From Anaeramoeba flamelloides (taxonomy: Eukaryota > Metamonada > Anaeramoebidae): a stretch of 64,000 bases of DNA. Below the pieces are notes generated by a model that was not told where the DNA came from, ran no database searches, and was given only the letters and a program-made list of their open reading frames with translations. Positions 23,551-34,645 of the stretch are shown here, one piece after another (the first letter of the stretch is position 1; each line of letters starts with the position of its first letter). Made by a program: the position numbers and the translations under genes. Location of the stretch: contig JANTQA010000008.1 of NCBI GenBank assembly GCA_027625915.1, forward strand, positions 4,047,001 through 4,111,000. The letters are read 5' to 3'.

Positions 23551-24255
23551 GAATTTTGTCTACAAGTTGGAAGAGTGCCTTCAAGCGCCACGTTTTTTTT
23601 TAATTTTAGAAATAAAAAAAAGCTAACAGCGGTTTTCTTGAGGTTTGCTGTTTTATTGGAGAAATTAAAAGAAAATATATTTAATTTTTGGTTTATTTCG
23701 AAAATTAAAAAAAAACAAATGGTGGTTTTTCACAAAATCATAAGAATAGAGAAAATCTTAGATTTTTCTTAATTCTTTAAAATTTTGGAAAACATAACGA
23801 AAAGTGTGGTCAAGTGTATAGAATGCCTAGCTTTTCTTGGTTTTTTCTATTTTATTTGTGAAGTGTTCTAGGTTTTTTTGAGTTTTCTATTTATTTGGAA
23901 AATCTATTGATTTTCCAAATAAATAGAAAACTCAAAAAAACCTAACGAAAATCTATTGATTTTCCAAATAAATAGAAAACTCAAAAAAAACCTAACGAAA
24001 ATCTATTGATTTTCCAAATAAATAGAAAAATCAAAAAAACCTAACGAAAATCTATTGATTTTCCAAATAAACAGAAAACTCAAGAAAACCTAACGAAAAT
24101 CTATTGATTTTCCAAATGAATAGAAAACTCAAGAAAACCTAACGAAAAGTGTCTAGGTTTTTTTTAATTTAAGAAATAAACCGAAAATTTCAAAAATTTT
24201 CTTTTTATTTCTTAAATTAAAAAAAAAATTAACGACATTTCCAACTTGTAGAATT
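23551..24255. repeat. Inverted-repeat element with an internal tandem array
   Basis: Outer arms at about 23551-23625 and 24180-24255 are inverted copies sharing CTACAAGTTGGAA and a poly-T/AATTTAAGAAATAAA block. Inside are a perfect 35-bp palindrome with a 4-base loop (23870-23943) and five tandem units of 49-50 bp at 23899-24144. Each unit contains AAAATCTATTGATTTTCC and CCTAACG. Later units differ by single substitutions. No protein is encoded. Confidence 0.8.
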
Positions 24256-24830
24256 CAATAACTTGTTATTATTATAATTAAAATTTTCTTTTTTAAGAAT
24301 GATGAAATTTTCTGAATCCCAGCTGGTTTTATTGTTTATTCTTTGGTTGAATTTTATTAATTTTTAAAGATAAGGAAGATACAAATTTTTTAATTTATTT
24401 TTGAATTTAATTTTCTTTTGATTTACCGAAATTGTCATATTTTCAATTTTAAATTCTGTTTTAAAAATAAGAACGGGTGGATTTCTGTTTATTTTACATA
24501 TTTCAGTAATAAATGAATTAATCCAAGAATTTAAAATAATTTATTGTTTTTATTTTAGAATAAAAAATTTCGAATCCATATGTTAATTGACTTAATAGTA
24601 AAAGATTTAATTCCATAAATTTCCAAATTGTTTGTTAATAAATTATTAAAAAATTGTTTATAATTGTTATAACTTTCTTTTGCCCTTTTTTTTAGATTAT
24701 AGACTATATGTGAAATGAAGCAATTCTTTGTTTACATCTATTTTAAAAAAGTGTAGCAACTAAATATAGTTATTTCAAAACAGTATAGCTAAAAAGTTTT
24801 CAAAAATAACTTGAAATAGTTCAAAAAACT

Positions 24831-26472
24831 TCTGGAGACCAATTTTCAGATACGTGTTAAAAGTTATTTTCATACTTTTTGAAAATATTTGTATTCTTTT
24901 GCGGTTAATTTATATAGATGTTTTTAAAAAAAAATGTGAGATACTGAAAAAAAAGTGGTTAATTTTATTTTTTGAAATTTTAAAAGTTTAATTGAGAACA
25001 TTAGTAAAAATGATCTAAATCACGAGTATTTTTTAAAAGTAAATCAGAATTCAAATGGGATTAAAACCTTTTAATAAAAATGGTATCCAAATTATATTTT
25101 CTTAGTTTCTCATAGATCGTTTTGGTAGATTGTTTTATAAACAAAATACTTTATTATTTTTTTTCCATTTTTTTTATGGCTGAATTTTCAAAATATTGGG
25201 ATGAAGAGTTACAAACGAAAAACGATCAAGTGATTACTTGCTAATACTGTGGCACGTATACACGAAAGTATGGATAACTGGAAAATATAAAACTAAAAAG
25301 CAAAGGCAAAAAATGACCAAAGGTTTGAAAGCAAATCAGATCAAAAAAAAAAAAAAGAAAGTACAACAATTAAACAACGATCCCCCAAATGAACATTCAT
25401 GATCAATTGACAAACTAAATTAAATTAACCAAAAGTAGAGTTGCTTTGATTTTGGGTTTTCTTAATTAAAGATTGCATTGATTTTTTTTTTTGATTTTGT
25501 ACCAATTGCTTCTTCTAAACCCTTTTTTTCTTTTTTTTTTCTTTTTTTTTCTTACTTTTTTCTTTTCGATTTTTTGTTTTTGCTTTTAAAACATAAAGAA
25601 AATTTGGGTATGTATTTCCCTTGAATAATTGTGAAATCTAGGATTTATTGCCTAAATTCACTTTTTGAAATTTATGTGAAAGGACATTTAGAGTGTAATT
25701 TACACTTCTTCAATAATAATAAATAAATAAAAAATAAAATACTTTATTTTAAATAGTGGCTTAAAATGAAGAATTATCACTATTTTTTATTTTTTAAATT
25801 AATTCTAAATGTTATTTTTAATAATAAGTGTTTAAAGTTTAGTAATTTGGATTTTATATCAATTTATTTGGGTATTGTATCTTTAATCTTGATATTCAAT
25901 GTAATGTTTTTTTAAAAAAATTTATTTTTCAGGTTCTAATGGGATTTACTTTTAAAAATGGAAAATTCACAAATTGATCATTTTCACAATCAGCTTGTCT
26001 TAATAAGAATAGAGTTTTTCTCAAGTACTCTCAAAATAAATCAGATTAAATATTAAGGGTTATTTCTGAAAGCCGGTAATTTACCAGATATGAATTACCC
26101 GAAAAATTTACTTTTTACTCATTTTTGCCACTTTTTACAATCAAAAATAAGAAGAATTTGATTTTTAAGTCATTCTACCAAAAGGATCTTGATGAAATTA
26201 AGAAAATATAAATTGGATACCATTTTTATTAAAAGGTTTTAATCCCATTTGAATTCTGATTTACTTTTAAAAAATACTCGTGATTTAGATCATTTTTACT
26301 AATGTTCTCAATTAAACTTTTAAAATTTCAAAAATAAAATTAACCACTTTTTTTTCGGTATCTCACTTTTTTTTTAAAAAAAATCGATATAAATTAACCT
26401 CAAAAGAATACAGTCATTTTCAAAAAGTACGACAAAAAAGTTTTCACACGTATCTGAAAATTGGTCTCCAGA
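24831..26472. mobile_element. Transposon-like element with ~330-bp inverted arms
   Basis: The left arm (about 24831-25160) starts TCTGGAGACCAATTTTCAGA. The right arm (about 26140-26472) ends with its reverse complement. Similarity holds over most of 330 bases with scattered changes and small gaps. The interior of about 1 kb carries a decayed frame at 25176 resembling a BED zinc finger. About 80 bp just outside the arms (24761-24840 and 26485-26565) are direct repeats of one another. This looks like a dead DNA transposon, possibly of hAT type. Confidence 0.65.
25176..25310 (+). pseudogene. Decayed BED-type zinc-finger fragment
   Basis: From ATG 25176 the frame reads 22 codons, with a Tyr-Trp pair near the start and ITC just before a TAA at 25242. 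The same frame then continues with YCGTYTRKYG before TAA, and later TGA. The spacing of W, C-x2-C, G and a basic LK segment resembles the BED finger at the N-terminus of hAT transposases. The second half of the finger (H-x-H/C) is not clear. Stops interrupt it, so it is non-functional. Assignment is weak and rests on motif spacing plus its position between inverted arms. Confidence 0.35.
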
Positions 26473-26610
26473 GGTTTGTTTAATTAAATATAGTTATTTT
26501 TGAACGGTCTAGCTAAAAAGTTTTCAAAAATATCTTGAAAATAGTTATCAAACTTCTGGAGACGGATTTTTTGGGAAGTACTTGGAAAAAATATTTTGGT
26601 TAAACTTTTT

Positions 26611-27245
26611 TTAAAATGAATTTACTGATTTAAAACAGTTGGTAGACTTCAATCGAACTATTTCCAGAGCTGTATTAAAAAAAGTGTTGAGAACAACTTT
26701 ACTTTGTTCTCAACAAGAAAATTGAATTAAACCACAAAAAAAAAAAAAAAAAAAAAAAAAAAATAAAAAAATAAAAAAAAAATTTAAAAGTTAAACCTTC
26801 AGAGTCCCAAGAATCTTGTCTCATTCCAACAAGATACCCTTCATTGTTTTCGTCACCACTATTTACAGAACGTTCATCATTATTTGTGTCTGATCTGTTT
26901 TCATCATCTTCATCCAAATTGTCAGTTTCAAATAATGCTTCAAAACCTTTTGAAGCATTTTTTTTTTTGTTCATTTTGTTTGTTCGTTTTTTTTTAGTAA
27001 TACGATCAAGATTTTCGTTTTCTTGAATAGAGAGAGGATCTGAATCTGGAAATATATCTTCGTCATTTGAATTATTGTCAACTAATAGATTTGCAAGAAA
27101 AAATTAAAACAAAAAGGTATAACAGTTAACAAACAAAAAAAAATAAAGTATCAAAAAAGAAAGAAAAAATACTTTTTTCTTTTTCTATTTCTTCTTCTCC
27201 AGACGAACTACTTGAATGGAAAACTCTTTTTCTGTTTTTAGACAT
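26611..27245 (-). CDS. Small acidic Ser/Asp/Asn-rich protein, three exons
   Basis: Proposed exons read 27245-27173, 27081-26797 and 26669-26611, giving 138 residues ending at TAA. Donors are GTATTT and GTTTAA; acceptors are ATTAG and ATACAG. Phases agree at both junctions and total length is divisible by three. The protein starts MSKNRKRVFHSS and has acidic Ser clusters, a Lys-rich stretch near residues 55-70, and further acidic blocks. No domain is recognised. It is probably nuclear by composition. Exon 2 is firm on coding character. Exon 3 is short, and a GTAAAT within it could instead be a donor leading to another exon. An in-frame upstream ATG exists, but MSKNRK has the better composition. 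Confidence 0.55.
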
Positions 27246-28327
27246 TTTTTTTGAATCAAGTACAAGATAAAAAACAAAATGATAAAAAATGATATTCATT
27301 TTATTATTTTCAAAGTTAACTATTCTTTGTCTCAAAAAACACACCAAGACACAAGAAGAAGTTGTTCTTTCAAAACTAGTTTTTTTCAGGAAATATTCTA
27401 TGGAACCTTTGAATTTGCAAAATTGTCTTGGATCAAGTCAAATACAATCATTTCGAAAAATTTAAGATATGGAGATTTTGTAAGGAGAGTCATTGGGGAG
27501 AAATGAAAAATGATATTTTCTTCATTGTTTCTTACTTCGATTATTGGGAAATGAACTTGTGTTAAAATTCGGTGAAAAGTTTTTTAAAGAAATTTCTAGA
27601 TTGAATGCATTGGAAACTTTTTGAACTGAATAATTGAAAAGGTCAGGAGATTTAGATATTAGGATTACTAGTTTGAGTGTCAAATTCATTTTCTAATTAA
27701 ATCACATTTCAAAAAATAAGACTCATAAATTAAAAAATCTGTTTATAAAAAGTTTTATTTCAATTACATTTTTTAAAAGTTATTACATAGAGCTGAACAG
27801 AGATTTTGTTGGTTTAAATGTAAAAAGAATGTTAAAAAGAGTTGATCAATGGAATGATCTTTGTTATGAAATGTTTTTAAAATAGAGTAACGGAGATTTA
27901 GAAAAAAGGAAATTGATTGAAAAAGTTTTTACATTTTTATGAATTTATTGCTTTGTAAGTGAGTACTTCTTGAACAAAAACGGTATTAAAAAAAATCTTG
28001 CTGAGTTCTAAAATCAATTTGGTTTTTAATTTTGAATTTGAAATAGAAATTCAAGTGTTTTTTTCGATACAGATCCTTGATAAAATACAAAACATGGTAT
28101 ATAATTTGAAGAAAAAAACCTCAAATAGATACATAATTTTAATTCTATTTTTAATTTGTAGTTTCTTTTTTTTTACACACAAGACATTCGCCAAAACTGG
28201 TTGAAGATTGGATTGATTTTTTATAAGATTTCTGAAAAATATAAAATAGCAAAATTTTAAAAACCCTAGAAATTCATTTTTTTCTGTTTTTTTCAAAATA
28301 TTAGTTGCAATTCCAAACATATATATC

Positions 28328-28893
28328 CTTAATAAAATTAAGCATTATTTTTTTCTGATTGATATTTTTCGAAATTAAGTTTATAAATTAATTCAATTAA
28401 CCCCTGGGATATATTTTTTTGAGATAAAAACACTCTCAACTTTTGAATATCGAAAATATTTTTTGAAATTAGTGTGCACTTTTTTATTTTTTTTTGAAAA
28501 ATTGGGGTTGGGGAAAGCTTGAAATCAAAGAATAAGTTAATATATTAAATTAGAATGCTTTTCCAGAGAGTTTATCTTTTTCAGTTTAACTTTTATTTTT
28601 AATTTATCCATTTAAAACTAAAAAAAACATTTGAGGACCAAATTAGTTCCATTTGAAGTGAAAAATTCCGATAATTTAGAATTTGTTTTAATAAATAAGT
28701 TAAAACAAGATAGTGTATCTAAAAATATACATAATTTCAAGTGTGAATTCAATGATTTTGGCAAAAAATGTTTTTAAGAAAAAGTTAAATTGAAACTTTA
28801 TTTATTTTTATTTTTTCATTTAGTTTTTTTAATTGTATTAATGGAAAGTATTTGATCAGTTTTCCATTTTTAGTGTTTTTTGGGTCGTAGGGA
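28328..28893. repeat. Dispersed repeat R2, copy 1 (~566 bp)
   Basis: It begins CTTAATAAAATTAAGCA and ends near TTCGTAGGGA. It matches 41344-41910 in the same orientation along its whole length, with most differences being single bases. A long nearly identical block includes AATTAGAATGCTTTTCCAGA. No terminal inverted repeats or open frame are evident. Confidence 0.85.
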
Positions 28894-31886
28894 AATATCA
28901 TAATTTTTATATTAAATATAGAAATAATTGTTTGTAAATATTAATCATTCTAAATGGGATTATTGTTGAAGAATAACCAATTTATCAATTGTAACACTTT
29001 GGCCAATTTAGAAATCAAAAAAAAAAAAAAAAACCTGAAAAATAAATTCTGAAAATAGCATAAAATGTAAATCTAATTGTCATCTTTATTATAAAAATAA
29101 AAATAATTTTTCTCAATACAAAATTTAAAAATATTTTTAAATTGTAGAAAGGTGTTTGATTATTATGAATTTTACATTAGATTAAGTGAAAATATTTGGT
29201 AAAACATAAAAATTCCCCTTAATTTATCAATTTATCTATAAAATAATAAAAAAAAATATAAAACAAAAGTTCTGAAGAAAATAAAACTGATTTATGGGAA
29301 ATGTTAAATAAAAATTAAATTTTGATGATAAAGTTTTTTAATCTATTTAGAATTTATCTATAAGAATAATAACATAAAGTATATTTTAATTTTTAGTCAG
29401 TTCCTGGTTTCATATTCAAGAATTGTGTTTTTTTTTTTTTTTTTTTTGATTTCTTCATTTATCATGTGATTAAAATTGATAAATTTAAAATAATTAAATA
29501 ATATCTCTTTATAACAGTTAACCGTTACTGAATATTTTTCATATTTGCCTTTATAATGGGTGGATATGTTCCGAGTTGTCATTAATATTTTACATTTATC
29601 AGAAAAAAAGGAATGTCTAGGGTTTTAAAAATATCCTAATTTTACATTTTGAGTTTGGTTAGGAATAATTATTTTTAATTTTTGATTATTTCTCATTTGA
29701 GATTGTTCTTTTAGTGCTTTAGGTATCAACACATACTATTACTCGGGTTTTAGAACTCTTTTATTAATATTTTAATTTATTTTTATTCATAGGTCGGGAG
29801 GTTAAAGTTTTTTGATCCTGTTAATTTATCAAAAAAATAATTTTAAAAATTGTGTGATATGATACTATTTTTTTTTGTTTTTGTTTAATTTAGTTAATTT
29901 ATTTTTTTTTCTTATTTTCTATAAGAAAAATCTTTTTTATTTGAATTTTTTTTTTCAAAATTTTGATCAAATTACAAAAAAAAATCACTTTATTTAAGTA
30001 CATTGGATTTCCATTTTACTAAGTTTTTTTATATTTATTTCTAATCTGTAAGTTGTGTGGAAATGATATTTAAAAGAATTAATTTTTTTTTTTGTAATTC
30101 ATGATTAAAACAAAAATTTGTACTCTACAGTCAATATACTTTTTTTGAACACTTTTACCTACCCCCCTCTAGTAAAAAAATATTTTAAAATCAATTTATT
30201 GTATATTTATAACAAATTTTTCTGAATTTCTTCATTTCTTATCCAATGGATAAGACCATTTGGACGAAAAATATTTTTATAAATGTGCAAAAAAAAAAAA
30301 AAATGGTGTAATTTTTATATAATTTTATATCCATTAAAAACAAATCAAAATGTAAAGTTTGATCGATCTATAAAAATCAACCATGAAACAAGAAGAGATT
30401 TTGGGAAAAAATTGAAAAGAAAAATGCTCAATTTTAAATTTAAAGAGATGCGAATAGATAATTTTAAAAACTGTTATGTTAGTTTTGAAATTCTCCCCTT
30501 TTAACATTTAGAGAAATTCAAGATTTTTTTTCATGTTCTCAATTTAAAAAAAAAACTAATTGAAAGTATCTGAACTTATGATAGTCTCGATTTTTGAAAA
30601 AATAATAAATAATAAATAAAACCTTGATTTCGACAAGATATAATAGTATCATTATCAGTTACTATGTTATTAAAGTATTTGGTGTATTTTTTAACTATTA
30701 TTGCTAGAATTTGTTCAATTTGCAAATATAACAACTATAAAAATATATAATATTTAGAATGGAAAAAATACACTAGATTTTTGAAAGGAATTCTTTTTTT
30801 TTTTTTTTTACTTCATAAAAAAATCCCCTTATCCAGAAAGTTGAAATCTTTATATAATAATAAAGTTAAATAATAATAATAGTTGATTCCAGGGTTATTA
30901 ATGTTTAAAAGATGAAAATGCGAACCTTCGAAACGGAATCCAGACATTCAATTTAAAAATTGTTTTTTTATTTTAAGTTGGGTTAAATCAATCGCTATTC
31001 ACAGATTAATATAAATTATTTCTTCAAAAAATAATTTGTATTTTGTTTTTATTGTGGTTTTCTAGTAAATAAATAAAATTGCAAGTGTTAATTAAGATTA
31101 TAAACAGTTCAAATTTAAAGGTAAAAATGTTAAACGGGGATTAAAGCACAAAAAAATCACATATTAAAGTATATAATTAGTATTCTAAACTCAATTTCAA
31201 AAATTTTGAAACACCTGAAATAATAAATTGAAAAAATAAATTATTCTTTTATATTTAGAAATAATAATTATTAAATCTCATTTGTAATTCACTTTTAAAT
31301 CAATCGAAAATTAAAAAAAATCTTGATATTTTAAAAATTAAAAAAAATAAAATTAAAAACTAAAAAAAAGTTTGTCAAAATATTTGAAATCATCATTACG
31401 CACTTTTTATTACTGAACTTTGACTGAAAAAAAATTTAACAAAGGTGATTTTTTACAAATGATTAAATTCATTTTAAAAGGTATTTTATAATCTCAATTT
31501 TCTTAGTGATTTTTTGTCTTTATGAAGATCTTTTTTTTTTTCACAAGATATTTTGAAAAAAAAAAGTTCCGAAAAAAAAAAAAAAAAAGAAAAATTTGAA
31601 ATAGCACAAGTAAAATTTGCAAAATTAGAAAAAAAGATTTTGATCCAAAAATTCATAAATTTTTTTGATAATAATCTAGGATAAATTCTCAAAAAAAATT
31701 CCATTAATAGTATAAAGTGGTTCTAAATTTTTGAAAAACTATTTTGTAAAATAATTTGTATAAAAAAATTTTCAATAAATATTTTTTAATTTTGAGATTA
31801 TTTTGTGCCTGAAAATTTCTTTCAAAGTTTGTGTCTCAAAATTGGAACTTACTGTAGTATTGAGATAAGTAGTTTTTATTAAATTT

Positions 31887-32654
31887 CCAAGAGGTTATTA
31901 ATTTTTTTTAATGTTATTAGTATTTGTGTACTGACAAACAACTTTAAAAAAAATAATGGAATATAAATATCTTCTTTGATGAATTTTTAAGGACTCAGTG
32001 AGTGGTTTTTTAAAGTATAGTATTGAAAAAAATAGGTGGCATGAAAATATTTCCTTCCAAGATTTTTAATTGTTAATATTAGGAAATTTGCTGTGTAATT
32101 TCTTTTAATTTTAAAATCAAAACTTTTTGTAACAAAACAGATTTTTGATGAACCGGGGTTATAAACTTATCTAAAGTTCACTAAAATAAAGTATCAATAG
32201 AATACTCAGTGAATTACCCGATTACCGAAAGTAGATCTGTTTATTTCAAAAAAAAATATCGAGTTAAACTGAGTTTCGTCGATGAATTTGCAAAATGATA
32301 ATTTTTTAATTTTTGTTTTTTGCTTGATTGAATGGTGTTCTCAATAATAGTAATTTACTTGATCATAATTCTAATAAGTGAATCGAGTTATAATTCTAAA
32401 AGTTTGTTTCTTAAATAATTATTTAAATTTCAATAAAAGAAATTACTCAGCAATTTTGCTAATATTAACAATTAAAAATCTAGGAAGGAAGTATTTTCAT
32501 GTCAGGTATTTTTTTCAATATTGTACTTTAAAAAACCACTTACTGGGTCCTTAAAAATTCATCAAAGAAGATATTTATATTCCATTATTTTTTTTAAAGT
32601 TGTTTGTCAGTACACAAATACTAATAACATTAAAAAAAATTAATAACCTCTTGG
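31887..32654. repeat. Fold-back element with ~220-bp arms
   Basis: The left arm 31887-32110 begins CCAAGAGGTTATTAA. The right arm 32437-32654 is its inverted copy ending TTAATAACCTCTTGG. The arms share blocks such as GTACTGACAAAC and CTTCTTTGATGAATTTTTAA with only scattered mismatches. The unique centre is about 325 bp and has no open frame. Structure fits a fold-back transposon or large MITE. Target duplication is unclear. Confidence 0.8.
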
Positions 32655-32859
32655 TAATTCAATACTAATTGTAATTCCTGTTTTGTAGTTTTTAGGTATT
32701 TACAAAAGAAGCAAAAAAAAAAAACAGATAATAAACTCCATCTTTTTATCAAAAATAATTAATTTTAATGTGTAAAAGATCGTTTTAGCTTAACCTAAAA
32801 GAAAACGGTAGTTTTTGAAATGTGTATTCTCAATTCGTTTGGGATGCAAACACTCGTAA

Positions 32860-33069
32860 TTCCATCAATATTTAATAGGTAAAATTATTCTTCAAAGAAG
32901 ATCGAAAAATCTACAAGCGTACCCCTCTTCGAAATATCAAATTTTCCAGACTCTAAGGGTAGAATTAGATCATGTCAATATTTTGAAAATGCGAGATGGT
33001 CTATCAAGGGAGGGTAAGAGATTTAGGTTAGTTGAGTGTTTTATTAGTGAGAAAATGCAATTTGTATAA
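32860..33069 (+). pseudogene. Coding-like fragment, weak protein-kinase resemblance
   Basis: A 69-codon frame without ATG is open from just after TAA 32857 to TAA 33067, with GC clearly above the surroundings. Its middle reads LDHVNILKMRDGL followed by RFRLVE, resembling subdomains IV-V of CDK/MAPK-type kinases (LdHpNIlkl.D...LV.E). The glycine loop, catalytic HRD and DFG are absent nearby. A G|GTAAGA donor-like site lies inside at about 33014, and an AATAG acceptor-like site at the left end. It could therefore be a single exon or a relic. The kinase link is inference from a short motif. Confidence 0.3.
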
Positions 33070-33355
33070 TGAGAAAAAAAAAAACGAAAAAAGTGTGTGA
33101 GATTGGGTTGTTGGGTTCAGAAATTGATAGCTTTCAAAAAATCTGACTATTGTTTTTTTTATGTTTTAAAAAGTAAAAGGAACAACAAACAAAAAAAGAG
33201 AAAAAAAAACTTTATTGAAATCAAAAAAATGAAGTCCAATTACTTTTGCACATTATAAAAAACTAAAAAAAAAAAAAAGTTAGTTTGTTGAAATTTCAAT
33301 TATTTCAAAATCTCAGTGGAACAATATAAATCAGAAAAGAAAATACCTCTTTTGT

Positions 33356-33783
33356 TTATTTTGAATAAACAATTGAGAGAACAATGATGAGAATAATTGC
33401 AATTATAATAAAAGCTATGAGAAAAGTTAACTAAAAGAAAGAAAAATATTAAAAAAAATAAAAGAAGGAAGTTTCAAAATGAGAGATCGAAATTGGTGTA
33501 AAAAAAGAGATCGAATAAAAATAAAAGTTTGGGTTAAAGTTTTTAAGAATTAAAAAATGGTGTAAGTAAGAGAAAATACTTTCAGATTTTGTAAAAACAT
33601 AGTTTTTTTTAATTTTGTTGCACCTTTTTTGAATTGGTGTGAATCTTCATTGAGTTTATCTGATCTTACTTGGAGGTTGTCAAGTTTTTCTTCCCGATCA
33701 ATGACCTTGTCAATATTTTCACTCATTATGTGTGTGACTTCGTCTACTTGTTCTTGTGTTTTTTGGATACGATCTATGGACAT
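33356..33783 (-). CDS. Synaptobrevin/VAMP-type R-SNARE (brevin)
   Basis: Exons 33783-33580 and 33430-33356 join in phase 0 (donor GTATTT, acceptor CTTTTAG) to give 92 residues, the size of brevin-type VAMPs. Residues 4-62 are a full R-SNARE heptad repeat with QTQ-like KTQEQVDEV. The ionic-layer arginine sits in LQVRSDKL, and ATKLKK comes before the membrane. NLKLTF plus a run of about 20 Ile/Leu/Val/Ala forms a C-terminal anchor ending VYSK. The intron separates the SNARE motif from the anchor. There is no longin domain. It should act on vesicles, pairing with Q-SNAREs for fusion. The ATG directly follows an AG, so the true start might be an upstream exon; 35194-35171 (8 codons, then GTAAGT) would splice in phase. 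Confidence 0.88.
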
Positions 33784-34429
33784 CTTCAATAAACAATAAT
33801 TACTTGTTAAAAATAACAAAAAATGACAAACAGATACAAAAAATTCAAATTATTACAAGATGTAAAAAAGTGTCAAATTTCTCTGAATTGGACATAAAAT
33901 TGAACAAAATTCATAGGAAAGTCTCAAAAATCAAAGACTTTTAAAAATAAATTAATCATAATGAATAAAGTCTAAGAATTCCACAAGAGAAAATCATCAT
34001 ATAAACATCGACTTTAGGTTTTCGGGATCTTAATTTTTCTTATTTCGTGTTTATATTTTTTAGGAAATCATGAGAACTCTCTTGGTTATAGTTTCTTTTA
34101 GAACTAAAACACAATGCAGAAAACCTCGAAATAGGGGATTTGTAGTTTGTTCTTATCGGTCAATTCTAAAATATTCCAAATATTTGTTTATTTTCTGATT
34201 GTGAGAAAATAGAACGAAAATGAGATGAAAAGATTTTGATTAAAATTTTCAATTCAGTTTTCCTCTGTTTGGAAATAATTTGTTATTTTTGTTATAAAAA
34301 GAAAGGAATGTTTGGGTGAATTTCTTCTCTTTAATGATTTGATCAGTAAAGTATGGAACTTTTTTTTAAGTCAAACAAAACTATTCTCTGATTTTCTATT
34401 TTTAGTATTTCATTCACATAAGTAATAAT

Positions 34430-34645
34430 TCCTCTAATCTTTAAAATACTCCAAAACAAAACCAATACTAAAAGAGGTGTGATTATTCTAGTTGTTGCTG
34501 ATCAAGAGTTTTGAAGTATCTTTTTATTGTCTCTCTTTGAAAATTTAGTTTTCATTTGGATTTTTTTATTTGTTCATAAATTACTTTACTTTTTAAAAAG
34601 TTTTTATATTGACAAAATAATTTTAAAAATTGAATTTTAAAAAAT
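34430..34645. repeat. Dispersed repeat R4, uninterrupted copy
   Basis: The reverse complement matches 11725-11845 plus 12075-12160 without the intervening ~200 bases, so it represents the unfilled state of that repeat. It includes the complement of ACTAAATTTTCAAAGAGAG and an AAAGAGGTGTG block. Confidence 0.5.

Larger units (their letters stand above)
22641..26610. other. Intergenic region dominated by two inverted-repeat elements
   Basis: The region upstream of SPT6 contains, in order, AT-rich promoter-proximal sequence and a palindromic 16-mer AAGTGTAAATTACACT near 23147. A complex inverted-repeat element follows at 23551-24255, then a 1.6-kb inverted-repeat element at 24831-26472. The 16-mer and its flank recur in inverted sense near 25690. 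No intact gene is seen. Confidence 0.65.
27246..33355. other. Long intergenic region: repeats and one coding-like fragment
   Basis: Six kilobases of AT-rich DNA. Recognisable contents are repeat R2 copy 1 (28328-28893), a degenerate right end of an M1 MITE near 31803-31857, a fold-back element (31887-32654) and a coding-like stretch at 32860-33069. The remaining short frames, such as 29397-29582 and 30283-30504, are Lys/Phe-rich with no domain and are left uncalled. Confidence 0.6.

Noticed and set aside
23899-24144. Five regularly spaced repeats resembling a CRISPR array
   Set aside because: The 49-bp units are contiguous with no unique spacers, no cas genes are near, and the genome is eukaryotic.
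30283-30504. 73-codon Lys-rich plus-strand frame
   Set aside because: Composition follows the local A-rich DNA and no family or splice context supports it.
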